From Musa acuminata AAA Group (Eukaryota > Streptophyta > Magnoliopsida > Zingiberales > Musaceae): a DNA stretch of 64,000 bases. The translations under genes and the position numbers were made by a program. The notes below the pieces were generated by a model that searched no databases, was not told the origin of the DNA, and saw nothing but the letters and a program-made list of their open reading frames with translations. Within the stretch, counting starts at the first letter, position 1. Each line of letters opens with the position of its first letter. The stretch covers positions 18,376,001 to 18,440,000 of the forward strand of contig NC_088327.1 of the NCBI RefSeq assembly GCF_036884655.1, given 5' to 3'. Positions 22,974 through 35,325 of the stretch are shown here, piece by piece.

Positions 22974-23514
22974 GCGCTTAAACCAAAACTGATGGTTCAA
23001 TACAACAATCTAAGAAATTAGAATAGGATACCACTCCAGAAAAGAAATTTGGATATCATACACAAAATCAAATAACCGATCGCAGGAGCGGAAGAAGAAA
23101 AAGGTGTAGGGGGTGGGGGAGAGGACGGATCGCGTGGGTCGTGGTAGGGGGGCCGGAACGATTTCCTCAGATTTACTCTGGAGATCTATCCGCCGTCCAT
23201 TTAACATCTGACGGACGGCACCGTTCGGTTTATAGTAAAAGCTCACCACAATTTGTTGTTTCTCTTGGGCCGGTTATCCTCGCGGTTCTTGAAGGCTGAA
23301 CCGATAGACCGGTTCATAAAGACTTGGACTGCTTTGGGAACCGATCCATGTCCATAGCAAACTACCGTCTCATACTGTCGTTTGTCTTCACTCGAAACGT
23401 TCTTCATGGCCGGTTTCAGTTTTAATTCTAATTCCCATTCTTCCCTTTTTTTTTATTTTAATAATCCCTCGGTACTTGCTATAATTCTTGATGATAAGAC
23501 ACGTGTAAGATCAC

Positions 23515-23900
23515 TAGTGGAATGGAGCTCCTTCCAGCAGCCTGAGGAGCAGCAGGAAGTCCAGGGAACACCTTCCATGCAGGGATGGAGAACCCACTGC
23601 TACCGGGCATCTGCGAGATTGCCTGTGTAGTAGAACTGCACCCACACGTAGTCGGAACTGTGGATCTGCGCTCAGGTAGACCTTCGATGTCGAAGTGGAC
23701 ACCATTCAGGAGAAGAACCTCACAAGACTGCGTCGCCGAGGAGCCGAGAAGAAGATTAACCTCCCAAGAAACTGTTCCAGAGGTGTGTCCTGATCACGGG
23801 AGTATGGCGTCACCAAACATGGCAAGGAAGACAATGTTGACGAACTTGTAATTGCAGGTAGCACAAGCTTCTCTCGTCGCCATTTCGGCACCAGTAGACA
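23515..23900 (-). pseudogene. Class III chitinase (GH18) pseudogene
   Basis: Reading the minus strand in several frames, pieces match the neighbouring chitinase gene: an IAVYW-type start near 23885, CNYKFVNI-like sequence, then NGVHFDIEG at about 23712-23681, YLSADPQF, DYVWVQF, and GLPAAPQAAG near the end. It has frameshifts, a loss of about 25 codons after the FDIE motif and no signal peptide or C-terminal end, so it cannot make a full enzyme. It retains Asp and Glu of the GH18 catalytic motif, unlike the intact gene. Confidence 0.75.
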
Positions 23901-24122
23901 GCAATCCAGCAATCATGGATTCGTCTTTTGTGTGGAAGAGGATTTATATCTTTTGCTTAAACAATTGGGAAAGTTAAGAGTTATATATTTGTCGAAAGAA
24001 AAAAAAAAGAGGATATTTTTAGTTATATATTTATTTTATCTTTTTCAAATTTGGAAGGGGCAGCAAATATACTGTTTTCGAACATGGAAAATATGGATAC
24101 GTAAAACCACCCCCTTATTATA

Positions 24123-25214
<1,092 letters not shown>

Positions 25215-25545
25215 TCATCAACAAAGCCATGCGACATGGTTATGTAGGAAAAAGTGGGTGATGAAGCTGACGACGTCTGTGGATGCGCGAATTAATGCTT
25301 TCCAGAGACTAGCATGTCACAGTGTCTCACCGTGTTATTTTGTATCTGTTTTGATTTGAATTCTTTCAAAAGTAATAAAAAAAGAGACGGGTAGGCTAGA
25401 AGAGTTGAGAAGACTGGATTTGGATAAGGGATACGTGTTCGGCCAATAAGTGACACGACCTGGATCATGACTCGCTAACTTCACGTACGGATCACAGTAG
25501 ATAGTCACGTAACTATAGCCTGATGGGTTATTGAGTACGGATGTT

Positions 25546-26725
25546 TGTTGAATGTCGAATTTTGATGATGAAATCAATTGATGGGTTAATTAATCTAATC
25601 CATATTATTGAGTTAAGTATGTAGGATTAACTATGATAGCCTGAAAATATAAAGCAAGCCTACCGGAGTCAAGTTCGATGGACATTCAAGAGTCCGAAGT
25701 TTCGTTAGAGATGCTGTCGGAACCAACCGAGAAGAAATCGGGGACTTGTCGAAGTTTTCGAAAGTCTGCCGAAGAGATCATCGGCGGTTTGCGGAGATCA
25801 CCGAGAAGGTTCGGCTACTCGCTAAACTCGCCACAAGATCGGGACCCTACTAGGAGTCCGCTAGAAGAAATCCAAAGGTATATCAGAAGTCTGCCGAAAG
25901 ATCGCCGGAAGAAGACTCGACGTTTGCCGGTTAAAAACTTGCTTAGGACTATATTTTCAGTTGCGTAGTTTGCATATAATTAGGGTTAGGATTAAGGGTT
26001 AATCCTATAATCCGGTTACGGGTCAATTGGACCCGAGTTCGGACTGGTTTGGGTCAAGTTTGGAATCCAACCAGTGAGCTGAAAAAGTCTAGGCGGTGGC
26101 ACCGCCCAACACCCGAGAGGTCCGGCGGTGGCACCGCTAGTACACTGTCAGTGTCAAACACTGACAGGCGGTGGCACCGGCAACCTCGGGAACCCAAGAG
26201 AATTCGAAATTTGGAGCCCAAATTTAAATCCTCTTGGGGTCTATAAATACCCCTCAATTCTCAGCAGAGAATACAACTTTTGAGAAGCAATAGATTGAGA
26301 AAAAAAGCCTTAGCAAAGTCTTTAGCAAGTCTTGTTTTCAATTGCTTGCATGTTCACCTCCTTCTTTCTCGTTGAAAATTTGTAAGAGTATGAACCATTG
26401 TAAAAGGTTGTAAGAGAGGTATTTGTCCTTCCCCTTCAAAGTGATTTGCTAGTGGAAGTTGGGAGCCTCTTCGAAGAAGGCTTCACAAGTGGATGTAGGT
26501 CATTTTGACCGAACCACTTTAAATTGGTATGTTCCTTGAATGTGTGAGTTCTTACTTTCCCGAAATTGTTATTTACACTACTGTTAACTTTTGGTTTTCA
26601 TCTACTCAAGTTACTATTAAAACGAAATCTTCTCGTATTTACGAATTCATTTTTAAACTTATAAGTTTTAATCCACTGCACTAATTCACTCCCCCCCCTC
26701 TCTTAGTGCCACTCTGATCCTAACA
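25546..26725 (+). repeat. 5' LTR of element A
   Basis: A 1180-bp LTR with TG...CA ends. It contains GGCGGTGGCACCGCC-type near-palindromes at 26094-26185 and a perfect hairpin with 9-bp arms (TGTCAGTGT / ACACTGACA) at 26146-26166. A TATAAATA box lies at about 26241. Confidence 0.85.
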
Positions 26726-26726
26726 A

Positions 26727-26739
26727 TTGGTATCAGAGC
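26727..26739 (+). promoter_or_regulatory. Primer binding site (tRNA-iMet) of element A
   Basis: TTGGTATCAGAGC begins 1 bp after the LTR. Confidence 0.85.
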
Positions 26740-26813
26740 AAGGCTCACTCTCATATTTGGTTTAATACCCAAGAGAGATAGCGCATGAGGGTCATTTCAT
26801 TACACATCCACCT

Positions 26814-28334
26814 ATGTTTAATGAGTCGAATTACATGTATTGGAAAACTCATATGAGGATCTTCCTCATTTCCATGGATTTCGAGCTTTGGTCTATTGTC
26901 GAAAATGGATTTCAAAAATTTTCTCTTCCGATGAGCGAATGGGATGAATCGGAGAAGAATGTTTTTGCTTTAAACACAAAGGCTATGAATGCCCTGTTTT
27001 GTGCATTAGACAAAAATGAATTCAATCACATTTCAATTTGTGATTCGGCTTTTGATATTTGGAGGACTCTTGAGGTCACTCATGAAGGCACCAACCGAGT
27101 GAAAGAATCCAAAATCAATATTCTTATGCACTCTTTCGAACTTTTCCGAATGAAACCAAGTGAGTCCATCGGAGACATGTACACCCGTTTCACGGATGTC
27201 ATCAATGGACTCAAAGCTCTTGGTAAAGATTTTTCTAACTTTGAACTTATAACTAAAATTTTAAGATCCATTCCTAAAAGTTGGGATCCAAAAGTTATGG
27301 TCATTTAAGAGGTCAAGAACCTTAAAACATTTCCTCTTGAAGAACTTAATTGGTCTCTAATGACCTACGAAATGACGTGTCATGCTCATGAAGAGCTCGA
27401 GAACCCCCTTCCAAAGAACATAAAGGATATGACACTCACATCACAAGAAGACCACTTAAAAGGAACATCAAGTGATGAGGACAGTGACAATGACATTGCA
27501 CTTTATCTCAAAAATTTAAAAAATTTATAAGAAAGAACAAATTTAAAAATAACACCAAAAACAGACTTGAACCTAAAAAGGACCAAATGATATGCTACGA
27601 ATGCAAGAAGCCGGGGCACTTCAAAAATGAATGCCCTCAAGCCAAGAAGAAGTAACCAAAGAAGAAGAAAGCTCTAAAAGCAACTTGGGACGATTCAAGT
27701 GATTCCGAAAGTGAAGAAGCTAGCAACAAAGAAGAGGCAAACTTCGCGCTAATGGCTTTAGGAGAAGAGGTATGTGATTTAATTAATGAAGATTTATCTT
27801 TCGATGAACTTTCTATCGCGTTTTTCATGAATTATTTGATGAGTGTAGAACTATTAGTAAGAAGTTTAATATCTTAAAGAAAGAGCATGTCTTACTACAA
27901 AATAAGCTTGATAGTCTTCAAACTCCTCCATGCTCTAAGTGTGAACATGTAGAAGTACTAAAAAATAAAAATTTTCTACTTAAAGAGACCTTAAACAAGT
28001 TTAAGGTCGGTAGCAATGGATTGGATTGATCCTTGCAAACAAGGGTCACATTGCAAATAGAAGTGGAATTGGTTTTGTGAGAAGATCTCACCAAAATCCT
28101 ACCACTTTTATTAAAGGACCCACATTACATGTTTCACCTTATTTGAAATGTAATTTTTATTGTAAATATGGACATGTTGCTTACAAATGTCCATTTAGGA
28201 AAATTAGTCCACATAAATTAATATAGGTTCCTAAAGGAACTATAAATGGTTCAATAAGGAATAACAAAATTGGTAGATTAATTTTTGAGGCACCCAAAAT
28301 CAAATGGGTACCTAAAAACAATCCTCTTTTGTAG
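26814..28334 (+). pseudogene. Element A gag
   Basis: The first frame (26814-27308) has the UBN2-type gag core (ALNTKAMNALFCALDKNEFN, FDIWRTLEVTHEG). It is ended by TAA where copy A2 has a CAA Gln codon. Downstream pieces show a knuckle CYECKKPGHFKNECPQ near 27595 and a second, CKYGHVAYKCPF, near 28155-28190. A TAG at 28332 marks the same gag/protease boundary as in A2. Confidence 0.75.
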
Positions 28335-30353
28335 ACAAACCCACAAGCTAGAGCAAGAGATGGTATCTCGATAGTGGATGCTCAAGACACATGACTGGAG
28401 ATCCATCTCATTTCTCTATGCTCACTAGCATAGAAGAAGGGTACGTCACCTTTGGAGATAACAACAAAGACAAAATCATTAGCAAGGGAACCATAGGTAA
28501 TAAATTAAGTTTTTTTATTGATGATGTATTACTAGTTGATGGATTAAAACATAATCTCTTAAGTATTAGTCAATTATGCGATAAAGGTTTTATCATTAGA
28601 TTTGAATCTAATGTGTGCATTATTGAAAAACCAAATAATAACATGTCAATGATTACTTTGAAACAAAATAATGTCTACACCATCAACCTTAATAAACTAA
28701 GTAATGAAATGTGCTTCTCCGCTTTAAATGATGATGCTTGGCTTTGGCATAGGAGATTAGGCCATGCAAGTATGAATCTAATATCTAAGATCTCATCTAG
28801 AGAATTAGTACGAGGGATTCCCAATATGAAGTTTGTTAAGAACAAAGTATGTGATGCGTGTCAATTAGGTAAACAAATAAAAACTAGTTTCAAACCAAAA
28901 AATCAAATTAGCACCACTAGACCATTACAATTGATCCATTTGGACTTATTTGGACCAATTGACATGACAAGTCTAGGAGGAAGCAAATATGCTTTGTAAT
29001 CGTAGGTGACTATACTAGATACACTTAGACCTATTTCTTGGCTCACAAAAGTGATTGTTTCAAATGTTTCTCTAAATTTTGTAAGCTCACTCAAAACGAA
29101 AAAGACTTCATGATTTCATCAATTCGGAGTAATCACGGTGGTGAATTTCAAAACCGTGACTTCCAAAGTTTTTGTGAAGTTAATGGATATAACCACAACT
29201 TCTCCACTCCAAGAAATCCTCAACAAAATAGGGTAGTTGAAAGAAAAGATAGAAACCTACAAGAAATGACAAGAACTATGTTGAATGAACATAGTTGGCC
29301 GAAGCCGTGAATACGACTTGCTACATCATGAATAGGGTTCTAATAAGACCGTCTCTATCAAAAACTTCATATGAATTATGGAATAAAAAAAAACCAAATG
29401 TTTCTTATTTTAATATTTTCAGTTGCAAATGCTTTATTTTGAATGAAAATGATGCTTTAGAAAAATTTGATGCCAAATCTGATGAAGGCATCTTTCTTAG
29501 TTACTCTTCCGTTTCTAAGGCTTTTCATGTTTTTAACAAAAGAACCTTAGTTATAGAAGAGTCTATTCATGTAGTTTTCAATGAAATTTTCTAGTTAAAT
29601 AAAAATAATTTAGATGATGATATTGGTTTTGAAAACTTGAATTTAAATGAACCCCCTCCTCAAAATAGCAACTTGAATGCATTTTCTTCCTTACCTAAGG
29701 AATGAAAGTATGTGGATGCTCATCCAAAGGAGCTAATTCTTGGAGATATATCAAAAGAGGTTTAAACTCGTTCTTCCTTCAAGAATTTTTGTGCTAATGC
29801 CGCATTCCTTTCTCAAATCGAACCTAAATGCATTGATGAGGCCTTGAAAGATGATTCTTGGGTCATTGCAATGCAAGAGGAATTGAACCAATTTGAGATG
29901 AATGAGGTATGGAAGATTGTTCCTAGACCTAGTGACCATTTAGTCATTAGTACTAAATGGGTCTTTAGAAACAAACAAGATGAATGCGGTATCTTGGTTA
30001 AAAACAAGGCTAGATTAGTGGTCAAAGGTTTTCAATCAAGAAGAATGTATCAATTACGAAGAAACCTTCGCTCCTGTGGCACGATTAGAAGCCATCAGGA
30101 TGCTCCTTGCCTATGCTAGTACTAATAATTTTAAACTATTTCAAATGGATATCAAAAGTGCCTTCTTGAATGGTTTTATTTCCGAAGAAGTATATGTCGA
30201 ACAACCTCCCAGATTTAAAAATTCTCTTCTTCCTAATCATGTATTCAAATTGACTAAGGCTCTCTATGGCTTGAAACAAGCTCTTAGAGCTTGGTATGAA
30301 AGGCTTAGTTCCTTTCTTATTTTAAATAATTTTACCAAAGACAAGGTTAATAC
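28335..30353 (+). pseudogene. Element A protease, integrase and first part of reverse transcriptase
   Basis: The protease start is shifted by one base relative to A2. The integrase zinc motif (HRRLGHASMNL ... CDACQLGKQ) lies in frame 28391-28999, and the core continues at 29038-29310 (HGGEF, PQQNRVVERKDRN) after a frame change. RT begins at about 29840 (DDSWVIAMQEELNQFEMNEV) and continues to LYGLKQALRAWYERL, where element B interrupts it at 30354. Confidence 0.75.
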
Positions 30354-31848
30354 TGTTGGGAAATCTTGGGGGCAACATCACATGCGCAGCGGAAGAACAA
30401 GAAAACAAAATCCCCGATTCCCAAAAAGATGTTCGTCATCGTGCGAAGATTGGTGCGCAAAAATCCGCAAAACATGAAACTGCGTATAGAGTAGATTGTG
30501 TTACCTAGGGAGATCGTATATCCCTGTTTCCTTGCAGATCCTTAGGAGAGGGTGAAGGAGGTCAAGCGTCCTCCTCTCTAGCGGTGATCCACACAGCAGG
30601 GTTGCGACGACGCTCCTCAAAAACTTCAGGCCTGCTCTGAGGTGGAGAGGGAGAGGAGAATAGGAAAGGCAAGCAAAGGCTCTAGCCTATGAGGCTCTAA
30701 ATCCCTCCTATTTATAGAGGTCCCCTGTCAAACCCTAATGGGTCCTCCCCTAGTGGGTATTGGATCTGCATCTAATAAGACAAGGGCTCCATCGGATATC
30801 TCATATCCGAACCTCTACTCATCGCAATCCATACCATATGTGTGTGACCCTCTAGGCCCAATATCGAGCTGGCCGTGAGTCATACCTATCAGAACTCCTT
30901 CTAACTCAGTGAATTATTATCTCTGTAATAATTCACTCGACTCATCGACTACGGACGTACTAGGCCACTACGCCGTAGTCCCTAGACGATACAGGGGAAT
31001 CCAATCCATTGGACCTGTCTGTCCTCAGTTACCGTGTACCTATAGTCCCTCATCCATCTAATATCCCAGAGACCGTATATCGAGCATGGTGCTGTCAGAC
31101 CCATACGGTTTCTACTCGAGTCTCGCTCTAATCGGATTCTCCCGGAGAACTCTTTCTCTCTCAACCCAAATGACCCTAGCTAGGGATTTGTCTAAGCAAG
31201 AACACATGGGATATTCCTCTCATGACGCCGAGAGTGGATGATCCTCTATCGACACTCAATAGCCCTCGTAAGGTCGACTACCACTCCCAATGACCAGCTG
31301 TACTAGATCTGGGACAGTCAAACCTATAAGTCTGGTATCAAAGAGTGGAGCACTCATACAGGACATCCTTGATGTCTCAAGTCTAAGGACCAGATACACC
31401 ACTAGGACTACGGAATCGCTGTCTGACACTAAGGCATCATCAACCATTTAGCATTCCGTAAGCGGATCAATCAGTGAACTCATTCTCCAATGAGCACATG
31501 TACTGTATCCCTAGTGTCCCTACACGAGCAGCTATGAGACCAGCTGCATCCATCATATGGACGGGTATACAGCACACCAGTCTATCCGGTTATCACGATA
31601 TCCCTCTCGAGTAACCTATGACCGGGATTATTTAGGATATGTGTTTAAAGGTGAATCGATCTCATTATCGTGATCTCATCACGATCCGATTCCCATTGCA
31701 CAAATCCAAGGACATCACAATATATATATGCACATATGCAATATTTGTAAAGTGATATACGCCAAAATATAATAAGCAAAAAGATTCTGTATCAAGTCAC
31801 ACGTGCCATCACTCACGTGATTGGCTTGCTGGGCACCTATGACTAGCA
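30354..31848 (-). repeat. 3' LTR of element B
   Basis: A 1495-bp LTR; on the plus strand it starts TGTTGGGAAATC and ends GACTAGCA. Near-identical sequence occurs in the right LTR of B and at 58216-59686. Confidence 0.87.
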
Positions 31849-31956
31849 ATCTCCCACTTGACCTAAAGCCAATCACCTATGTGTCTGATCCCCATCAGAC
31901 CCCTGTGACGCTCAAAGACAATCTGAGATAACGGCTTTGTCAGTGGATCTGCAATG

Positions 31957-33509
31957 TTATCTTCGGATGGAACTCTTTACACTGCTACATCTCCTCGGGT
32001 TACGATCTCTCTGATAAGTTGGAACCTCCTCAGAACATTTCTGATGAGACCCGGGTTCCCTTATTTGAGTAATCGCCCCGTTGTTGTCGCAATATAAGGA
32101 GATCGACTCCTCGCTACCCGGCACGACTCCCAAATCTGTAATGAACTTCTTCACCCAGACTCCCTCCTTTGCTGCATCTAATGCAGCAATGTACTCTGCC
32201 TCTGTGGTCGAGTCAGTAGTGGTATCTTGCTTGGAACTCTTCCAGCACACTGCTCCTCCATTCAAGGTGTACACATACCTTGAATTCGACTTGCTATCAT
32301 CGACATCAGACTGAAAACTTGAGTCAGTGTAGCCTTCAACCTTAAGGCTATTACCTCCATATACTAGTAAAAGATCCTTAGTCCTTCTCAAGTACTTAAG
32401 GATACACTTTACTGCTTTCCAGTGCTCCAAGCCTGGATCCGCCTGATACTTGCTCGTGACACTCAGAGCATGCGCTATATCAGGCCTAGTACATAGCATG
32501 GCATACATGATAGACCCTATTGCTGAGGCATAAGGTATCATATCCATGTTCGCCCTTTCTTGGAATTTTTCATGCCAAAACTTTTGACAATGGTTTCTAT
32601 GTACTTGGACTGGGACAAGCCAAGCATCCTCTTGGATCTATCTCTATAGATTCTAATCCCCAAGATATAGGATGCTTCCCCTAAGTCCTTTATGGAGAAG
32701 TGTCTAGATAACCAAGTCTTTACTATGTATAGCATTCCTATGTCATTCCCAATGATGAGGATGTCATCCACATATAACACCAAAAAGGTGATAGCGCTCC
32801 CACTTACCTTTCTGTATACACAAGGCTCATCTTCGTTCTTAACGAAGTCATAAGATCTGATTGCCTCATCAAATCTTATGTTCCAACTTCGGGAAGCTTG
32901 CTTTAGTCCATAAATGGATCTAAGCAACCTACACACATTATCTGGGCAGTTCTTGGACACGAATCCCTCAGGTTGCATCATATGCACCTCCTCCTCGAGG
33001 TTCCCGTTGAGGAATGTGGTTTTCACATCCATCTGCCAGATCTCATAATCATAGTGTGCTACAATAGCCAATAGAATTCTGATGGATTTTAGCATTGTTA
33101 CGGGTGAGAAGGTTTCGTCGTAGTCAACACCTTGCCTTTGACGATACCCCTTAGCCACTAGCCTTGCTTTATAGGTCTCTACCTTTCCATCTACTCTGAT
33201 CTTTTTCTTAAAGATCCACTTGCAACCAATGGGTACAATACCTTCGGGCGCATCAACTAGGTTCCAAACCTTATTGGAGTACATAGAATCCATCTCAGAA
33301 TTCATAGCTTCTTGCCACTTCCCGGAGTCTATACTCATAATAGCCTCCTCGTAGGTCTGAGGATCAATATCCTCAACATCCTCTCCTCTAATATGTCCCA
33401 CATATCTCTCAGGAGAATGTGATATCAGACCTGCGTAAAGTTGAAACTTGTGTATTAGGTACCTGAACAGACTTGGGCTATAGAGTGGTGCTTGAGCTTG
33501 GTTCTCCAA
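31957..33509 (-). pseudogene. Element B reverse transcriptase and RNase H
   Basis: The frame 33509-32538 contains WQEAMNSEMDSM, FKKKIRVDGKVETYKARLVA, YDETFSPV, QMDVKTTFLNG, the catalytic LVLYVDDILI and the region up to SKYIETIVKSFG. A frame change near 32540 leads to the RNase H part at 32547-31957 (YADSSFQ-like YTDSSFQSD, WKSSKQDTTTDSTTEAEYIA, LYCDNNGAI). The catalytic YVDD is intact, but the frames are broken. Confidence 0.8.
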
Positions 33510-35325
33510 CCTCGCTCAATTCTATCATTCTCCCATTGTCTCCGCCAAAAATGTGTTCCTTCTCAAGGAACACTACTCTCTTAGCTATAAAGACCTTTTG
33601 GTCCTCGAGATGATAGAAATAATACCCACAAGTTTCCTTGGGGTATCCCACAAATTTGCATCGCTCTGTCCTTGATTCTAACTTATCGGGGTTGTATCTT
33701 TTAACGTGGGCAGGGTAGCCCCAAATCTTAACAACCTTAAGATCAGGCTTCTTCCCTTTCCATATCTCATATGGTGTAGACACTACCGACTTAGTTGGAA
33801 CTCTGTTCAGAAGGTAAGCTACGGTTTCTAGGGCATATCCCCAGAATAAGATGGGTAGGTCAGCGAAACTCATCATGGACCGTACCATATCTAATAACGT
33901 ATGATTTCTCCTTTCAGAGACACCATTGAGCTGAGGTGTGTAAGGAGGTGTCCATTGGGATAATATCCCATGGTCCTTGAGGAACTGAGTAAACTCTATA
34001 CTTAAGTACTCACCTCCTCGATTTGATCGAAGAGTTTTGATACTCTTTCCAGTTTGGTTCTCCACCTCATTTCGTTTCCTGTTAGACACATTTACATTCA
34101 TGATATGTGGAGTAGTGTCTAACATAAAGAAACCATTATGCAATGTTCCTTTCGTGATGATCTTATCATCTAATAATATCGAACAACCATTGTTCTCAAA
34201 AACAAATTTATATCCACTAACTGTTAAACATGAAATGGAGATAATGTTTTTGATAATAGAAGGAACAAAATAACATGCATCTAATGCAATAAAAGCTCCA
34301 CTAGGCAGATGTAAGGAGACCTCGCCAACAGCTAATACAGCAACTTTTGCTCCATTACCCATCTTGAGGTCCATCTCGCCTCTCTCTAGTCTCCTAGGCC
34401 TTGCCAGAACCTGCAATGAATTGCATATATGATAAGCACTACCGATATCCAATACCCATGTGTTATCATAAGAGTCTGACAAATGGAGACTGATCATGAA
34501 TGTACCTGAAGCTTCATCAAGCTCTTGTTTCGCCCTTTCTGCAAGGTACTCTTTGCAGTTCCTCTTCCAGTGCCTATCTTTACCACAGTGGAAGCATTGG
34601 CCTTTGTCCTTTACTTGGTCTTTCTTAGCAACCTTTGCTTTACCTGGTCTGCCCTTGCCCTTTCCCTTCTTAAGGGACCTTTCTGCTTTCCTTTTCTTTC
34701 TGGTCTCACCAGTGTAGAGAATTGGCTTCTCTTTCTTAATAGTACTCTCTGCCTCCCTCAACATATTGAGGAGCTCTGGGAGAGTCACCTCAAGCTTATT
34801 CATATTAAAATTCATTATGAACTGTGAAAAGGAATCGGGTAGGGACTGAAGTACAATGTCCACACACAAGTTATCCTCTAGGACCATTCCTAGACCTGTG
34901 AGTTTCTCTATCCACTCAATCATCTTTAGGACATGGTTCTGAACCGGTGTCCCCTCAGTTATCCTAGCACGGAAAAGGCTCTTGGATATCTCATATCGTT
35001 GAGTCCTTCCTTGTTCCTCAAACAATTTGCGGACATGCTGGAGAATGGATCTGGCATCCATCTTTTCATATTGTCTCTGTAACTTAGGAGTCATAGAGCC
35101 CAACATATAGCACTGAGCAAGAGTGGAGTCATCAATGTACTTCACGTAGCGAGCGATCTTATCCTCGTTTGCCCCTTCTTCGGGCGTAGGTATCAATGTA
35201 TCAAGGACGTACACGATTTTCTCTACTGTGAGAACAATTCTCAAGTTACGGAGCCAATCCGTATAATTTGGACCAGTGAGGCGGTTGACATCAAGTATGC
35301 CACGTAAGGGATTTGAAATCGACAT
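33478..35325 (-). pseudogene. Element B gag-protease-integrase ORF with internal deletion
   Basis: A 615-codon open frame starts MSISNPLRGILDVNRLTGPN. Gag has the UBN2 core and one CCHC knuckle (CFHCGKDRHWKRNC). The protease site reads VLDIGSAYH, where an active copia protease would have Asp-Ser-Gly. Between the protease (about residue 395) and the integrase core (HGILSQWTPPYTPQLNGVSE), the integrase zinc finger (HCRLGH ... C..C) seen in the related copy E at 62160-62280 is missing while the frame stays open. It is long but not functional as a full pol. Confidence 0.8.

Noticed and set aside
31256..31447. ORF repeated almost unchanged at 45060-45251 and 59094-59321
   Set aside because: All copies are inside the LTR of the Tork-like elements; conservation reflects recent LTR relatedness, not a separate gene.
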